64,000 nt of DNA from Georgenia wutianyii (GTDB taxonomy: Bacteria; Actinomycetota; Actinomycetes; Actinomycetales; Actinomycetaceae), in the NCBI RefSeq assembly GCF_006349365.1, contig NZ_CP040899.1, positions 1,860,001 through 1,924,000 on the forward strand, read 5' to 3'. Positions 17,472 to 25,769 of the stretch are shown one piece after another. The position numbers and the translations under genes are program-made. Under the pieces are notes generated by a model that saw only the letters and a list, made by a program, of their open reading frames with translations, was not told the DNA's origin and made no database searches. Each line of letters opens with the position of its first letter. Within the stretch, counting starts at the first letter, position 1.

Positions 17472-17906
17472 ATGGCGACGAGGACCAACGACCCGCTGGT
17501 CAGCTTCAACTTCAAGGTCGAGATCGAGGGCATCACCGTCGGAGACTTCGCGGAGGTGACCGGGCTCGGCAGCACCATCGAGTCGATCGACTACCGGGAA
17601 GGGGGCGAGAACACGACGGTCCGGAAGCTGCCCGGCAAGACCACGTACTCCGACATCGTCCTCAAGCGCGGGACGACCAAGGGCGACAACACCCTGTACG
17701 ACTGGCACCGCGAGGTGGTCAGCGGGGTGGTCACGCTGCGGTCGGGCTCGATCATCGTGACCGACCGGCAGGGGACGGAGGTGCTGCGCTACAACTTCAT
17801 CAACGCGTGGCCGAAGGAGTTCAAGCCGGCCGACTACAACGCGACGGCCAGCTCCGTCGCCACCGAGTCCGTCACGTTCGCGCACGAAGGACTGGAGATC
17901 GGCTGA
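17472..17906 (+). CDS. Inner tube protein (gp19/Pvc1-like)
   Basis: A 144-aa protein of the T4-like tail-tube family. Typical features are the N terminus NDPLVSFNFKVEIEG, the loop EVTGLGSTIESIDYREGG and the C terminus ATASSVATESVTFAHEGLE. Hexameric rings of this protein stack to make the conduit inside the sheath. The start lies 1 nt after the sheath stop, and the 3' end forms TGATG with the next gene. Unlike Photorhabdus or Serratia systems with two or three tube paralogues, only one is visible here. Confidence 0.95.
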   Translation: MATRTNDPLVSFNFKVEIEGITVGDFAEVTGLGSTIESIDYREGGENTTVRKLPGKTTYSDIVLKRGTTKGDNTLYDWHREVVSGVVTLRSGSIIVTDRQGTEVLRYNFINAWPKEFKPADYNATASSVATESVTFAHEGLEIG

Positions 17907-18268
17907 TGCTTCAGACCGAGTTCGACTTCATCCTCCCCAGAGGCCTGCTCGACACGGAGGGGACGATCCACCGGGAAGGAGTGATGCGCCTCGCCACCGC
18001 CGCGGACGAGATCCTCCCGCAGCGCGACGAGCGGGTGCGGGCGAACCCCGCCTACCTCAACGTCATCATCCTGTCCCGCGTGGTGACCCGCCTCGGCGAC
18101 GTCCGCCACATCAGCACCGCCACGATCGAACGCCTCTTCGCCGCAGACCTGGACTATCTGCAGAACCTCTACAACACCATCAACCAGGTCGCCGTCGACG
18201 AGGTTCATGTCCGCTGCGAGCGGTGCGCCGAGCCGGTGCGGCTGCAGAGCGTCGCGCCGGGGGAATGA
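17906..18268 (+). CDS. Tail assembly protein (gp41-like, eCIS-conserved)
   Basis: A 120-aa protein beginning MLQTEFDFILPRGLLD, followed by GTIHREGVMRLATAADEI. This matches small phage tail-assembly proteins found directly after the tube gene in eCIS loci. The C-terminal CERC pair (VRCERCAEPV) could bind a metal. The ATG shares its A with the tube stop (TGATG), giving tight translational coupling; its end overlaps the next gene by 4 nt. The precise role is inferred from position only. Confidence 0.75.
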   Translation: MLQTEFDFILPRGLLDTEGTIHREGVMRLATAADEILPQRDERVRANPAYLNVIILSRVVTRLGDVRHISTATIERLFAADLDYLQNLYNTINQVAVDEVHVRCERCAEPVRLQSVAPGE

Positions 18269-18432
18269 CCGGCTATCCCCTCGACTGGTTGAACGAGGAG
18301 ATGGCCTTCCTGGCGTACCACTTCCACTGGGACCTCAACCAGATCATGCGCCTCGAGCACGCCGAGCGGCGGCGCTGGGTGCAGCAGATCTCCGACCTCA
18401 ACGATCAGGTGAACAGCCTGGGAGAGACATGA
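18265..18432 (+). CDS. DUF6760 family small protein
   Basis: A 55-aa protein (MTGYPLDWLNEEMAFLAYHF and on). The motif YPLDWLNEEMAFLAYHFHW with R-L-E-H-x-E-R-x-x-W matches the small DUF6760 family that follows the tail-assembly gene in many eCIS and phage-tail loci. It overlaps the preceding stop and the following start by 4 nt each (ATGA on both sides), so it is clearly translated within the operon. Its biochemical role is unknown; a helical chaperone or connector is plausible. Confidence 0.8.
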   Translation: MTGYPLDWLNEEMAFLAYHFHWDLNQIMRLEHAERRRWVQQISDLNDQVNSLGET

Positions 18433-19232
18433 AGCGTCCGATGACCCGACCGCGACGGCTGACGCACGGGCGCGACCTCCGTCTCGCGTTCCGGCCGCTC
18501 TACCGGCTCCGCGCGGGCACCGCGCCGCTGCCGGCGGGTCCCGCTGGACAGGTGCTGCTCCGGCCGGTCCGCCCGCTCGAGCACCGCGTCGCGCTGTCCG
18601 TCCGAGCCGGCGACGTCGTCACGGTCGGCGGTCCGACCGTCCGCACGGGGTCGAGATCCGTGCTGCACGCCCACACCCACCTGCACGTCGCGGCGCCGGT
18701 CCTCCCGGACCGGCGGCCGGCCGGCCGGCCGGTACCCCGACCTGGACGCCTGCGCGGGCGGCTCGCACGGTCCGGACCGGCCGACCAGGCCGACCCGGTC
18801 CCGGTGCCGGGTCCGGCTCCCAGCCGACGTCACGAGCTGCCCCAGCGACTGCACGGCACGGTCCCTCGGCCCGGTGGGGCACCCGGACCGGCCCGGCCCC
18901 CGGCGCTCCGTCCGCGACCCGCGCCGGCGACCCGCACCGTCCCCGTCGTCCCCGCCACCCCCCGGCGCGCCCCCGGGACCGGCCCCGCACCCGTGCCGCG
19001 CCGGGTCGCTCGCCCGGTGATGCCGGTGCCCCCGGCCGGTGGCGCCGTCGTCCAGGCGTCCACGCGTGCGCAGGGAGGCCCCGGCCGACCGGGCCGCACG
19101 GCCCTCGGCCAGGACCGGCCCCAGCAGCCCGTCCCCATCGACATCGACGCCGTGACCAGACAGGTGATCACCACGATCGAACGCCGCGAGCGCGCCGACC
19201 GGGAGCGCCGCGGCCACGGGCCGGGAGGGTGA
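18429..19232 (+). CDS. Pro/Arg-rich eCIS protein with conserved C-terminal helix
   Basis: A 267-aa protein. About residues 1-215 are dominated by Pro, Arg, Ala and Gly and look disordered, apart from an early segment (ALSVRAGDVVTVGG). The last 35 residues (VPIDIDAVTRQVITTIERR, then ERADRERRG) form an amphipathic basic helix. A short D-x-D-x-x-T/x-x-V-x-x-x-I/L-E-R-R element of this type recurs at this position in other eCIS loci. ATGA overlap with DUF6760 supports expression. No enzymatic function is suggested; a flexible scaffold or adaptor is an inference. Confidence 0.65.
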   Translation: MKRPMTRPRRLTHGRDLRLAFRPLYRLRAGTAPLPAGPAGQVLLRPVRPLEHRVALSVRAGDVVTVGGPTVRTGSRSVLHAHTHLHVAAPVLPDRRPAGRPVPRPGRLRGRLARSGPADQADPVPVPGPAPSRRHELPQRLHGTVPRPGGAPGPARPPALRPRPAPATRTVPVVPATPRRAPGTGPAPVPRRVARPVMPVPPAGGAVVQASTRAQGGPGRPGRTALGQDRPQQPVPIDIDAVTRQVITTIERRERADRERRGHGPGG

Positions 19233-19238
19233 GGCGCC

Positions 19239-19916
19239 GTGCAGACGACCCGACGCCTGGAGAAGGCGAGCATCCTCAACCTGGAGACGGGCGATGATCC
19301 CGTCCCCGTGCTCTTCAACCCCGAGGAGTACTCGCAGCGCCGTGAGGTCACGTACGCCCAGACCACGATCCCCGGCCTGTCCGGGCCGCTGCTGCAGTTC
19401 GTCGCCGGTGCGATGCAGACGCTGGAGATGGAGCTGTTCATCGACACCTACGTCGACCAGGGCGCCGGCGAGGACGCCCGCACGATCGCCGACCAGGTGC
19501 TCTCCCTCATGAGCATCCACCCCGCGACACATGCCCCGCCCCGCCTGCAGTTCGCCTGGGGCTCGCTGGTGTTCACCTGCGTCCTCGCGTCCGCGACGTC
19601 GACCTACGTGATGTTCCGCGAGGACGGGGTGCCCGTCCGGATGCGTCTGCAGGTGACGTTCAACGAGTACCGCAACCTCGAGCTGGAGGCGAAGGCGGTC
19701 AAGCGGGAGACCGCCGACTACACCACCGAGCACGTGGTCCGGCAGGGAGAGACGCTGCTCTCGATCGCCCATGACGCTTACGCGGACCCGACGAAGTGGC
19801 GTCCGATCGCGCTGGCGAACGGCCTGGCCGACCCGTCCGAGATCGCCGTCGGGGACGCGCTGCGGATCCCGTCCCTGCCCTACCGCGACGCGCACACCGA
19901 CAGGGAGTTCTCGTGA
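19239..19916 (+). CDS. CIS tube-adaptor protein with LysM domain (Pvc7-like)
   Basis: A 225-aa protein. Residues 1-165 match the CIS tube/Pvc7 type (VPVLFNPEEYSQRREVTYAQ, ending in QVTFNEYRNLE). Residues about 170-217 form a LysM domain (VVRQGETLLSIAHDAY, then ALANGLADPSEI). In phage and eCIS baseplates such proteins sit at the tube-spike interface, and the LysM contacts the hub. The start is GTG 19239, 6 nt after the previous stop; the 3' end overlaps the hub gene (GTGA). Confidence 0.88.
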   Translation: MQTTRRLEKASILNLETGDDPVPVLFNPEEYSQRREVTYAQTTIPGLSGPLLQFVAGAMQTLEMELFIDTYVDQGAGEDARTIADQVLSLMSIHPATHAPPRLQFAWGSLVFTCVLASATSTYVMFREDGVPVRMRLQVTFNEYRNLELEAKAVKRETADYTTEHVVRQGETLLSIAHDAYADPTKWRPIALANGLADPSEIAVGDALRIPSLPYRDAHTDREFS

Positions 19917-21175
19917 ACGAGCGATTCTCCCCCGACTACCGCCTGGAGCTGGACGGCCGTCCCGTCCCGGCGGGTCTGCGGGCGGCCATCAGCTCACTGA
20001 CCCTCACCTCCGCGCTCGACGGTGCCGACCGGGTCGAGGTCAGTCTCGCGAACCAGCACCTGCGGTGGACCGACGAGCCGCTGCTGCGGGTGGGGACACC
20101 CGTCCGCTTGTCCCTGGGGTACAACCCGGACGGCTTCGAGCAGATGTTCGTCGGGGAGGTCGTCTCGGCGGAGGCGACGTTCCCGGCGGACGGCGCCCCG
20201 ACGCTGACCGTCGCCGCCCAGGACCGGATGACGCACCTCGCGGACCGGACCCAGACGCGCTGGTACGCGGTGCCCATCCCCACGATCGGGACGACCGCCC
20301 TCCCGGACGCGGCGATCGCGCCCCTGCTGGCGCTGGAGAACGGGTTCCTCCCCATCCTCGACCCGCTGGGCGCGACGCTGTCGGTCCTCGTCTACGGGGT
20401 GACCCTCGCGGTGAGCATCGGTGACTGCGACGAGATGCAGAAGATGGTGCGGCGCCAGCAGGGCCAGTCCGACCTGGACTTCCTCAAGGTCCTCGCCCGC
20501 GAGAACGGCTGGGACATGCTGGTCGACCACTCGGGCGCGACCGGCGGCTACAAGCTGCGGTTCCTGTCGCCCGAGGGTGAGCTCGAACCGGTGCGCACCT
20601 ACCGGTACGGATCCTCCCTGGTCGACTGGACGCCGCGGGTCACCTCCGTCGGAGTGCTGGCCTCGATCACGGCGTACCTGCGGGTCTCCGCGATCAAGAC
20701 CGTCTTCGCCATCACCGTCGGCTACGACTGGGACAACGCCTCCCTCGACATCAGCGTGGTCCCCGCGGTCCTGGGGTCCCTGCCACCGGCACCCAGGACG
20801 GGATCAGGCAGCACCCGGCTGGGCGGCGGGGAGAACTCGCTGGTGCTGGGCGAGAACCTCACGCTCTTCACCGCTCCCAGACGGATCCTGGGCAAGCTCG
20901 TCCCCAGCCTGAACAACCGGCTCACCGGGAGCGGGACGGTCGTCGGCGAACCGGCCCTCCAGGCCGGCAAGGTCGTCCAGCTCGAGGGTCTCGGCGAGCA
21001 GTACGGCGGCAGGTACCGGATCACGACGGCCACCCACACCGTCGGCCCGGGCGGCTACTCCACGACGTTCCGCGCCCGCAAGGAGATCTGGTTCGGTTCG
21101 ATCCCCGCGGCCCAGCAGGGCGCGGTCTCCCTCTCCATCCCCTTCCTGGAGGTGTCCGGTGCCGTCAGCTACTGA
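19913..21175 (+). CDS. Baseplate hub protein (gpD/Pvc8-like)
   Basis: A 420-aa protein of the phage late-control gene D family, which forms the trimeric hub supporting the spike. Recognisable segments are RLELDGRPVPAGLRAAI at the N terminus, the VRRQQGQSDLDFLKVLARENGW region (about 175-200) and the C terminus GRYRITTATHTVGPGGYSTTF. The GTG start overlaps the LysM gene (GTGA). The gene ends inside the next gene (17-nt overlap). In VgrG-type proteins hub and spike are fused; here they are two genes, as in eCIS. Confidence 0.88.
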   Translation: MNERFSPDYRLELDGRPVPAGLRAAISSLTLTSALDGADRVEVSLANQHLRWTDEPLLRVGTPVRLSLGYNPDGFEQMFVGEVVSAEATFPADGAPTLTVAAQDRMTHLADRTQTRWYAVPIPTIGTTALPDAAIAPLLALENGFLPILDPLGATLSVLVYGVTLAVSIGDCDEMQKMVRRQQGQSDLDFLKVLARENGWDMLVDHSGATGGYKLRFLSPEGELEPVRTYRYGSSLVDWTPRVTSVGVLASITAYLRVSAIKTVFAITVGYDWDNASLDISVVPAVLGSLPPAPRTGSGSTRLGGGENSLVLGENLTLFTAPRRILGKLVPSLNNRLTGSGTVVGEPALQAGKVVQLEGLGEQYGGRYRITTATHTVGPGGYSTTFRARKEIWFGSIPAAQQGAVSLSIPFLEVSGAVSY

Positions 21176-21809
21176 GCCGTCCCCCGAGACGGAGGTCCCC
21201 ACGGGGGACACCTTCACCATCGCGGTGGCCGAGGTCGTCTCCGCGTTCGACTCGCTCTCCTGCGGTCGGGTGCAGATCGACGTGCCCTGGCTCCGGGACA
21301 TGCGGCCGTGGGCGCGGGTCGCGCTCCCCGGGGCGGGTGCCGGCCGCGGCCTCTACTCCCTGCCGCACCCGGGCGACACCGTGCTCGTCGCGTTCAACCG
21401 CAACGACGCCACCGACTGCTACGTCGTCGGGGGTCTGTGGAACAACGTCGACCCGCCGCCGCGGCGCGGACCCGTCGACCCGGTCACCAGGGTCAGCGTC
21501 CTCAGCGAGGTCGGGCACGAGATCGACATGGACGACGTCGCACAGACCATCACGGTCACCACGTCCACCGGGATGTCTCTCACGCTCGGGCCGACCGGGA
21601 TCAAGCTGGCCACCAGGAGCGACACCGCGGTCATCGAGGCGACGGCCGTCGGGGACGTGACCGTCACGGCGAAGAAGTCGATCACCCTCGACGCCCCCAC
21701 CGTGACGGTGAGCGGCACGACCAAGGTGTCCATCACCTCGCCGACCAAGGTCGCCGTCGACGGCGGGACCAGCTGCACCGTCAAGGCAGCCCGGATCGGA
21801 CTGAACTGA
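21159..21809 (+). CDS. Spike/baseplate assembly protein V (gp45/VgrG-like)
   Basis: A 216-aa protein. Residues about 20-100 are an OB-fold gpV domain (VQIDVPWLRDMRPWARVALP, HPGDTVLVAFN, YVVGGLWN). The C-terminal 80 residues are repetitive beta-helix (TVTTSTGMSLTL, VTVTAKKSITLD, VSITSPTKVAVD), as in the needle of VgrG/gp5. It forms the trimeric puncturing spike. The GTG 21159 follows GGAGG and overlaps the hub gene by 17 nt. The PAAR tip gene follows directly. Confidence 0.9.
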   Translation: MPSATEPSPETEVPTGDTFTIAVAEVVSAFDSLSCGRVQIDVPWLRDMRPWARVALPGAGAGRGLYSLPHPGDTVLVAFNRNDATDCYVVGGLWNNVDPPPRRGPVDPVTRVSVLSEVGHEIDMDDVAQTITVTTSTGMSLTLGPTGIKLATRSDTAVIEATAVGDVTVTAKKSITLDAPTVTVSGTTKVSITSPTKVAVDGGTSCTVKAARIGLN

Positions 21810-21810
21810 C

Positions 21811-22089
21811 ATGCCTGCAGCGGCCCGCGTCGGCGACCAGACGGGACACCCCGGGGTGATCACCGGCCCTGGATCGACCACCGTGACGATCGGTGGCCGG
21901 CCTGCCGCCGTGCTCGGTGACGCGCACACGTGCTCCTTCCCGCCACCGCCGTCTCACCCCCCGTCCACGATCGTCAGCGGCAGCGGGACCGTCTCGGTCG
22001 ACGGCCGACCGGCAGCCCGCGTCGGGGACACCGCAGGGTGCGGCGCACCGGTCGTCGCCGGCTGCCCCACCGTGAGCATCGGAGGCTGA
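21811..22089 (+). CDS. PAAR-domain spike tip protein
   Basis: A 92-aa protein with the PAAR fold pattern: ARVGDQTGHPG, GGRPAAVLGDAHTC and DGRPAARVGDTAGCG, ending TVSIGG. PAAR proteins cap the VgrG/gpV needle with a metal-bound sharp tip; His and Cys residues at 13, 38, 40 and near 77 could supply ligands. No effector domain is fused to it. It starts 1 nt after the spike gene stop. Family length matches (about 90-100 aa), so it is complete. Confidence 0.95.
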   Translation: MPAAARVGDQTGHPGVITGPGSTTVTIGGRPAAVLGDAHTCSFPPPPSHPPSTIVSGSGTVSVDGRPAARVGDTAGCGAPVVAGCPTVSIGG

Positions 22090-22092
22090 GCG

Positions 22093-22572
22093 ATGACTGC
22101 GCCGTCACCGGAGAGACCCGGCCCAGGCCCGGACCGTAGCTTCCTCGGCACCGGGTGGTCCTTCCCCGTCACCCTCGACGGGGACGGGGGCGTTGCCCTG
22201 GCCGGCCACGAGGAGGACGTCCGGCAGTCCGTCCTGATCATCCTGAGCACGAACCTCGGCGAACGGGTGATGCGGCCCGTGTTCGGCTCCGACGTGCGTC
22301 GGTTCGTCTTCGACTCGGCCTCCACCACCAGGCTGGCCCTGCTCCAGCACCGCGTGACCGAGGCGCTGGTCCGGTGGGAGCCACGCATCGACGTCGACGA
22401 GGTCACCGTGACCGTTCCGCCCAGCACCGTCGCACGGGTCGACGTCGACATCGCCTATCGGGTGCGCGCCACGAACACGTTCTACAACCTCGTCTACCCG
22501 TTCTACCTCGACGAGGCCCACGGCGACGCGACCGTGGACACCGCGCAGCGCAGGCAGGGGGTCGCCGGATGA
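22093..22572 (+). CDS. Baseplate wedge protein (GPW/gp25 family)
   Basis: A 159-aa protein of the gp25 family. Typical features are a FLGTGWSFPVTLD start, the EEDVRQSVLIILSTNLGERVMRP segment with the conserved E-R-V-M-R-P element, and a C terminus in which NTFYNLVYPFYL contacts sheath. gp25 links the baseplate to the first sheath ring. It starts 3 nt after the PAAR stop and ends overlapping the gpJ-like gene by 4 nt. The 25 extra N-terminal residues rich in Pro are unusual but harmless. Confidence 0.93.
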   Translation: MTAPSPERPGPGPDRSFLGTGWSFPVTLDGDGGVALAGHEEDVRQSVLIILSTNLGERVMRPVFGSDVRRFVFDSASTTRLALLQHRVTEALVRWEPRIDVDEVTVTVPPSTVARVDVDIAYRVRATNTFYNLVYPFYLDEAHGDATVDTAQRRQGVAG

Positions 22573-25500
22573 GCAGCCATCCTCCCCGCCGCTCCCCCGA
22601 CCTGCGGCGCACCGCCGACGAGGTCGCCGACGAGCTCCTGCGACGACGCCCGGGCTACGTCCCGGCCTGGTCGGCCCGGCCCGGCGACCCCGGACGTGCC
22701 GTCCTGGCGGCCGAGGCAACGATGGCCGCCTCCCTGTGGGCACGGGTCGACAAGGCGCCGGACAAGCACAAGATGGCCTTCCTCAGCTCCCTGGGGATCG
22801 ACGCCCTCCCGCCGGCCGCCGCCCGCGCACCGGTGAGGTTCGACCCGCTCCCCGCCCCGCCCGGTCTGTCGGACCGCGTCACGGTCGGGGCCGTCATCCC
22901 CGCCGGGTCCGCGGTGGGGGCTCCCGCGCCCGACGGCGGACACGTCGCCTTCCGCACCGAGCACGACCTCGGCATCAGCCCCAGCGTGCTGGCCGAGGTC
23001 CGGTCTGTCGTGCCCGGGAGTGACGCCGTCGCCGACCACACCACCGAGGCCCTGGGAGGCCGCCCCTTCGCCCCGTTCACCGGTGCCCAGCCAGTGCGCC
23101 GCGCCCTGTACCTGGGGCACGACCGGCTCTTCGCCCTCAAGGACGAGGCGACGATCACGGTCGAGATCGAGCTGGCCCAGGACTCCCGGGTCCCTCTGCA
23201 GCTGACCTGGTCGGTGTGGGACGGCACCGTCTGGCGCGCCTTTCCCGCCGACCAGGTGACGGACCTGACCGACACCCGCACCGCCCGCGACGAGCCGGCG
23301 CGCAGCCTGGGCCGCAGCGGGACGGTCACGATGACCAGCCACGGGATCGAGTCGGCCCGGACGGAGGTCGACGGGATCCCCAGCTACTGGCTGCGCGCCC
23401 AGCTCGACTCGGTCCTCGGCCCCGCGGACCCGCTCGCGCTGCCGCAGATCGACCAGATCAGGGTTGCCGTCACCCTGGGCAGCGCGAGCACCCCGGTCAC
23501 CTTCCCCCTCACCACCCTCCTCGTCGACGGTTCACCCGTCGACCCGACACTGCCCTTCCTGCCCTTCGGTCCCGCCCCTGACCGGACGTCGGTCCTGTAC
23601 GTCGACGCGACCGAGGTGGTCGCGGCCGGCACCGCCACCGCCGACCTCGTCGTCGCGACCAGCCCCTCCACCGGCCGCGCGCCGACCGCGGACCCGGACC
23701 TGCTGTTGGAGTACTGGAACGGTCGCGGGTGGGTCGACCTCGTCCCCGGCGGCATGTTCACACCGGAGGCGGACAACGTCCGCAACGTCCTGCCGGTGAC
23801 CCTTCCGACCGACTGGCTGCCGTCGCAGGTGCAGGAGGAGACGGGCACGTGGGCGCGGCTACGGCTCGCCCCCGGCAGCAGCTATGCGGGCACGCGGGAG
23901 ATCCAGATCGGCTCGGACACGGTCGAGGTGCCGGAGAGCGCCCCGGTGCTCTTCTCCGACCTGCGTGTCGAGGTCCGCGGCCGGTCCCCTGCCACGGCGG
24001 CGGACCACGTCATCACCTTCGACGGCTCCCTGCACCGCGAGCGCACCGAGGCGGCCCGCTGGCGCGGGACACCGTTCCTACCGTTCACCCCGCTGGAGGA
24101 CCGGACGCCGGCGCTGTACCTCGGCTTCGACGGGCCGCTGCCGGCCGCCGACCTGGGGCTGCTGTTCGAGATCGAGCCGCCCGCCGACGGCAACGGTGCC
24201 TCTCCGGCCGACCACGAGCTGCTCTGGGAGCGCTACGACGGCCGGGGCTGGACGACGCTTCCCGTCGAGGACGGCACCGACCACCTCACCGACACCGGCC
24301 TGGTCCGCCCCACCTGGCCCGGCAACCGCCCGCTGCGGCGGGTGGGGCCGGCACGCGCCGTCGGGACGACCGTCACCACGCTCACCCCCGCCGACGCGGC
24401 CCGGTTCGAGGCCGGAGAGCTCGTGCACGTCCGGGACGAGAACGGCGGGGAGCTCGTCACCGTGGCGAGTGTCGCCGGCCGGACGATCACCCTCAGCCGA
24501 CCGCTGCGGGACGAGCACCCCCGGGCGACCGTCGAGGACCCCGAACCACCGTTGTTCGGGACGCCGCGCACCTGGCTGCGGGCCCGGCTGACACCCGGCA
24601 GCCCGCTGCCGGACGTCACCGTGAACCGCGTCGTCCCGAACGTCGCCTGGACCACCCAGTCGCGGCCGGTGAACGGGGAGGTGCTCGGCTCCGGGACGGG
24701 CCGGCCGAACCAGCGCCTGTTCTCCACGAACGCCCCCCTGCTGCCCGGCCTCGTCGTCGAGGTCCGGGAGCTGGACGGGCCACGGTCCCGGACGGACCTC
24801 CCGATCCTGGAGCGGGAGCTGGCGGGGAGCGCCCACACCCTCGTCGTGGAGCGGGCCGACGACGGGTCCCCGACCGCGGTGTGGGTGCGGTGGACGGTCC
24901 GCCCCAACCTCACCTCCTCCAGCCCAACCGACCGGCACCTCACCGTCGACCTCGCCACCGGGGTCCACCGGTTCGGCGACGACCGGCACGGGCGGGCACT
25001 GCCCACCGGGGCGGACAACGTGCGGCTGACCGGTACGTCCGGTGGGGGCCCCGAGGGCAACGTGGCCGCAGGGGCGATCGCCAACCCCTTGTCCGCGATG
25101 CTGGTCGGTGCTCTGTCCAACCCCGTCGCGGCGAGCGGTGGTGCGGCGGCCGAGACGGCGGAGCGCGTGATCCTCCGCGCGCCCCACGTCGTGCGCCACC
25201 GCTTCCAGGCCGTGACGGAGTCCGACTACGGTGCGCTCGCCCTGGAGGCCTCGCCCGAGGTGCTGCTCGCCACGGTGGTCGCTCACCCGGACGACCTGGG
25301 AGGCACCCTGGCGGTCCACGTCCTGCCCGAGTCCCACGCCACGCCGCCGGTCCCGTCGGCCCAGCTGCTCGAGAAGGTGCGGCGCCACCTCGTCCGCCGG
25401 TGCCCGCCCGGCGCACTCGTCGGGCTGACGGTGACCGGCCCGGTGTTCGTCGCGGTCGGCCTGGAGGTGACGGTCGCCCTGCGCCGGCCGACGCCCGGCA

Positions 25501-25769
25501 ACGTCCGCCCCGGCAACCCGCTCGACCGCGTCGCCGCCGCGGTGCGTTCCTACCTGCACCCGGTGACCGGGGGGCACGGCTTCGGCGCCACCGTCCACCC
25601 GGCCCGCCTGGCCGGCCTGCTCGAGAACCATCCCGACGTCGACCACGTGGAGAGCTTCACCGTCCTCGTCGGCGGGCGGGTCGCCGGCACCAGCCACCAG
25701 CTCGGACGAGCCGAGCTGCCGGTGCCCGGCCCGGTCACGCTCACGCTCACCAGGCCGGAGGTGCACTGA
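22569..25769 (+). CDS. Putative baseplate assembly protein (gpJ/Pvc11-like)
   Basis: A 1066-aa baseplate wedge protein. The N terminus (DLRRTADEVADELLRRRPGY) and the C terminal region carrying TVHPARLAGLLENHPDVDHVE are typical of gpJ/Pvc11. The central 650 residues are beta-rich and hold duplicated segments (LYLGHDRLFALKDEATITVEIEL near 185 and LYLGFDGPLPAADLGLLFEIE near 515; PFLPFTPLEDRTP against PFLPFGPAPDRTS). Residues about 603-646 contain a VHVRDENGGELVTVASVAG module like those inserted in the sheath. The ATG overlaps gp25 (ATGA). Confidence 0.88.
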   Translation: MSSHPPRRSPDLRRTADEVADELLRRRPGYVPAWSARPGDPGRAVLAAEATMAASLWARVDKAPDKHKMAFLSSLGIDALPPAAARAPVRFDPLPAPPGLSDRVTVGAVIPAGSAVGAPAPDGGHVAFRTEHDLGISPSVLAEVRSVVPGSDAVADHTTEALGGRPFAPFTGAQPVRRALYLGHDRLFALKDEATITVEIELAQDSRVPLQLTWSVWDGTVWRAFPADQVTDLTDTRTARDEPARSLGRSGTVTMTSHGIESARTEVDGIPSYWLRAQLDSVLGPADPLALPQIDQIRVAVTLGSASTPVTFPLTTLLVDGSPVDPTLPFLPFGPAPDRTSVLYVDATEVVAAGTATADLVVATSPSTGRAPTADPDLLLEYWNGRGWVDLVPGGMFTPEADNVRNVLPVTLPTDWLPSQVQEETGTWARLRLAPGSSYAGTREIQIGSDTVEVPESAPVLFSDLRVEVRGRSPATAADHVITFDGSLHRERTEAARWRGTPFLPFTPLEDRTPALYLGFDGPLPAADLGLLFEIEPPADGNGASPADHELLWERYDGRGWTTLPVEDGTDHLTDTGLVRPTWPGNRPLRRVGPARAVGTTVTTLTPADAARFEAGELVHVRDENGGELVTVASVAGRTITLSRPLRDEHPRATVEDPEPPLFGTPRTWLRARLTPGSPLPDVTVNRVVPNVAWTTQSRPVNGEVLGSGTGRPNQRLFSTNAPLLPGLVVEVRELDGPRSRTDLPILERELAGSAHTLVVERADDGSPTAVWVRWTVRPNLTSSSPTDRHLTVDLATGVHRFGDDRHGRALPTGADNVRLTGTSGGGPEGNVAAGAIANPLSAMLVGALSNPVAASGGAAAETAERVILRAPHVVRHRFQAVTESDYGALALEASPEVLLATVVAHPDDLGGTLAVHVLPESHATPPVPSAQLLEKVRRHLVRRCPPGALVGLTVTGPVFVAVGLEVTVALRRPTPGNVRPGNPLDRVAAAVRSYLHPVTGGHGFGATVHPARLAGLLENHPDVDHVESFTVLVGGRVAGTSHQLGRAELPVPGPVTLTLTRPEVH

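Noticed and set aside
15038-17578. 846-aa antisense frame across the sheath gene
   Set aside because: Shadow frame; the plus-strand product has the sheath N- and C-terminal signatures.
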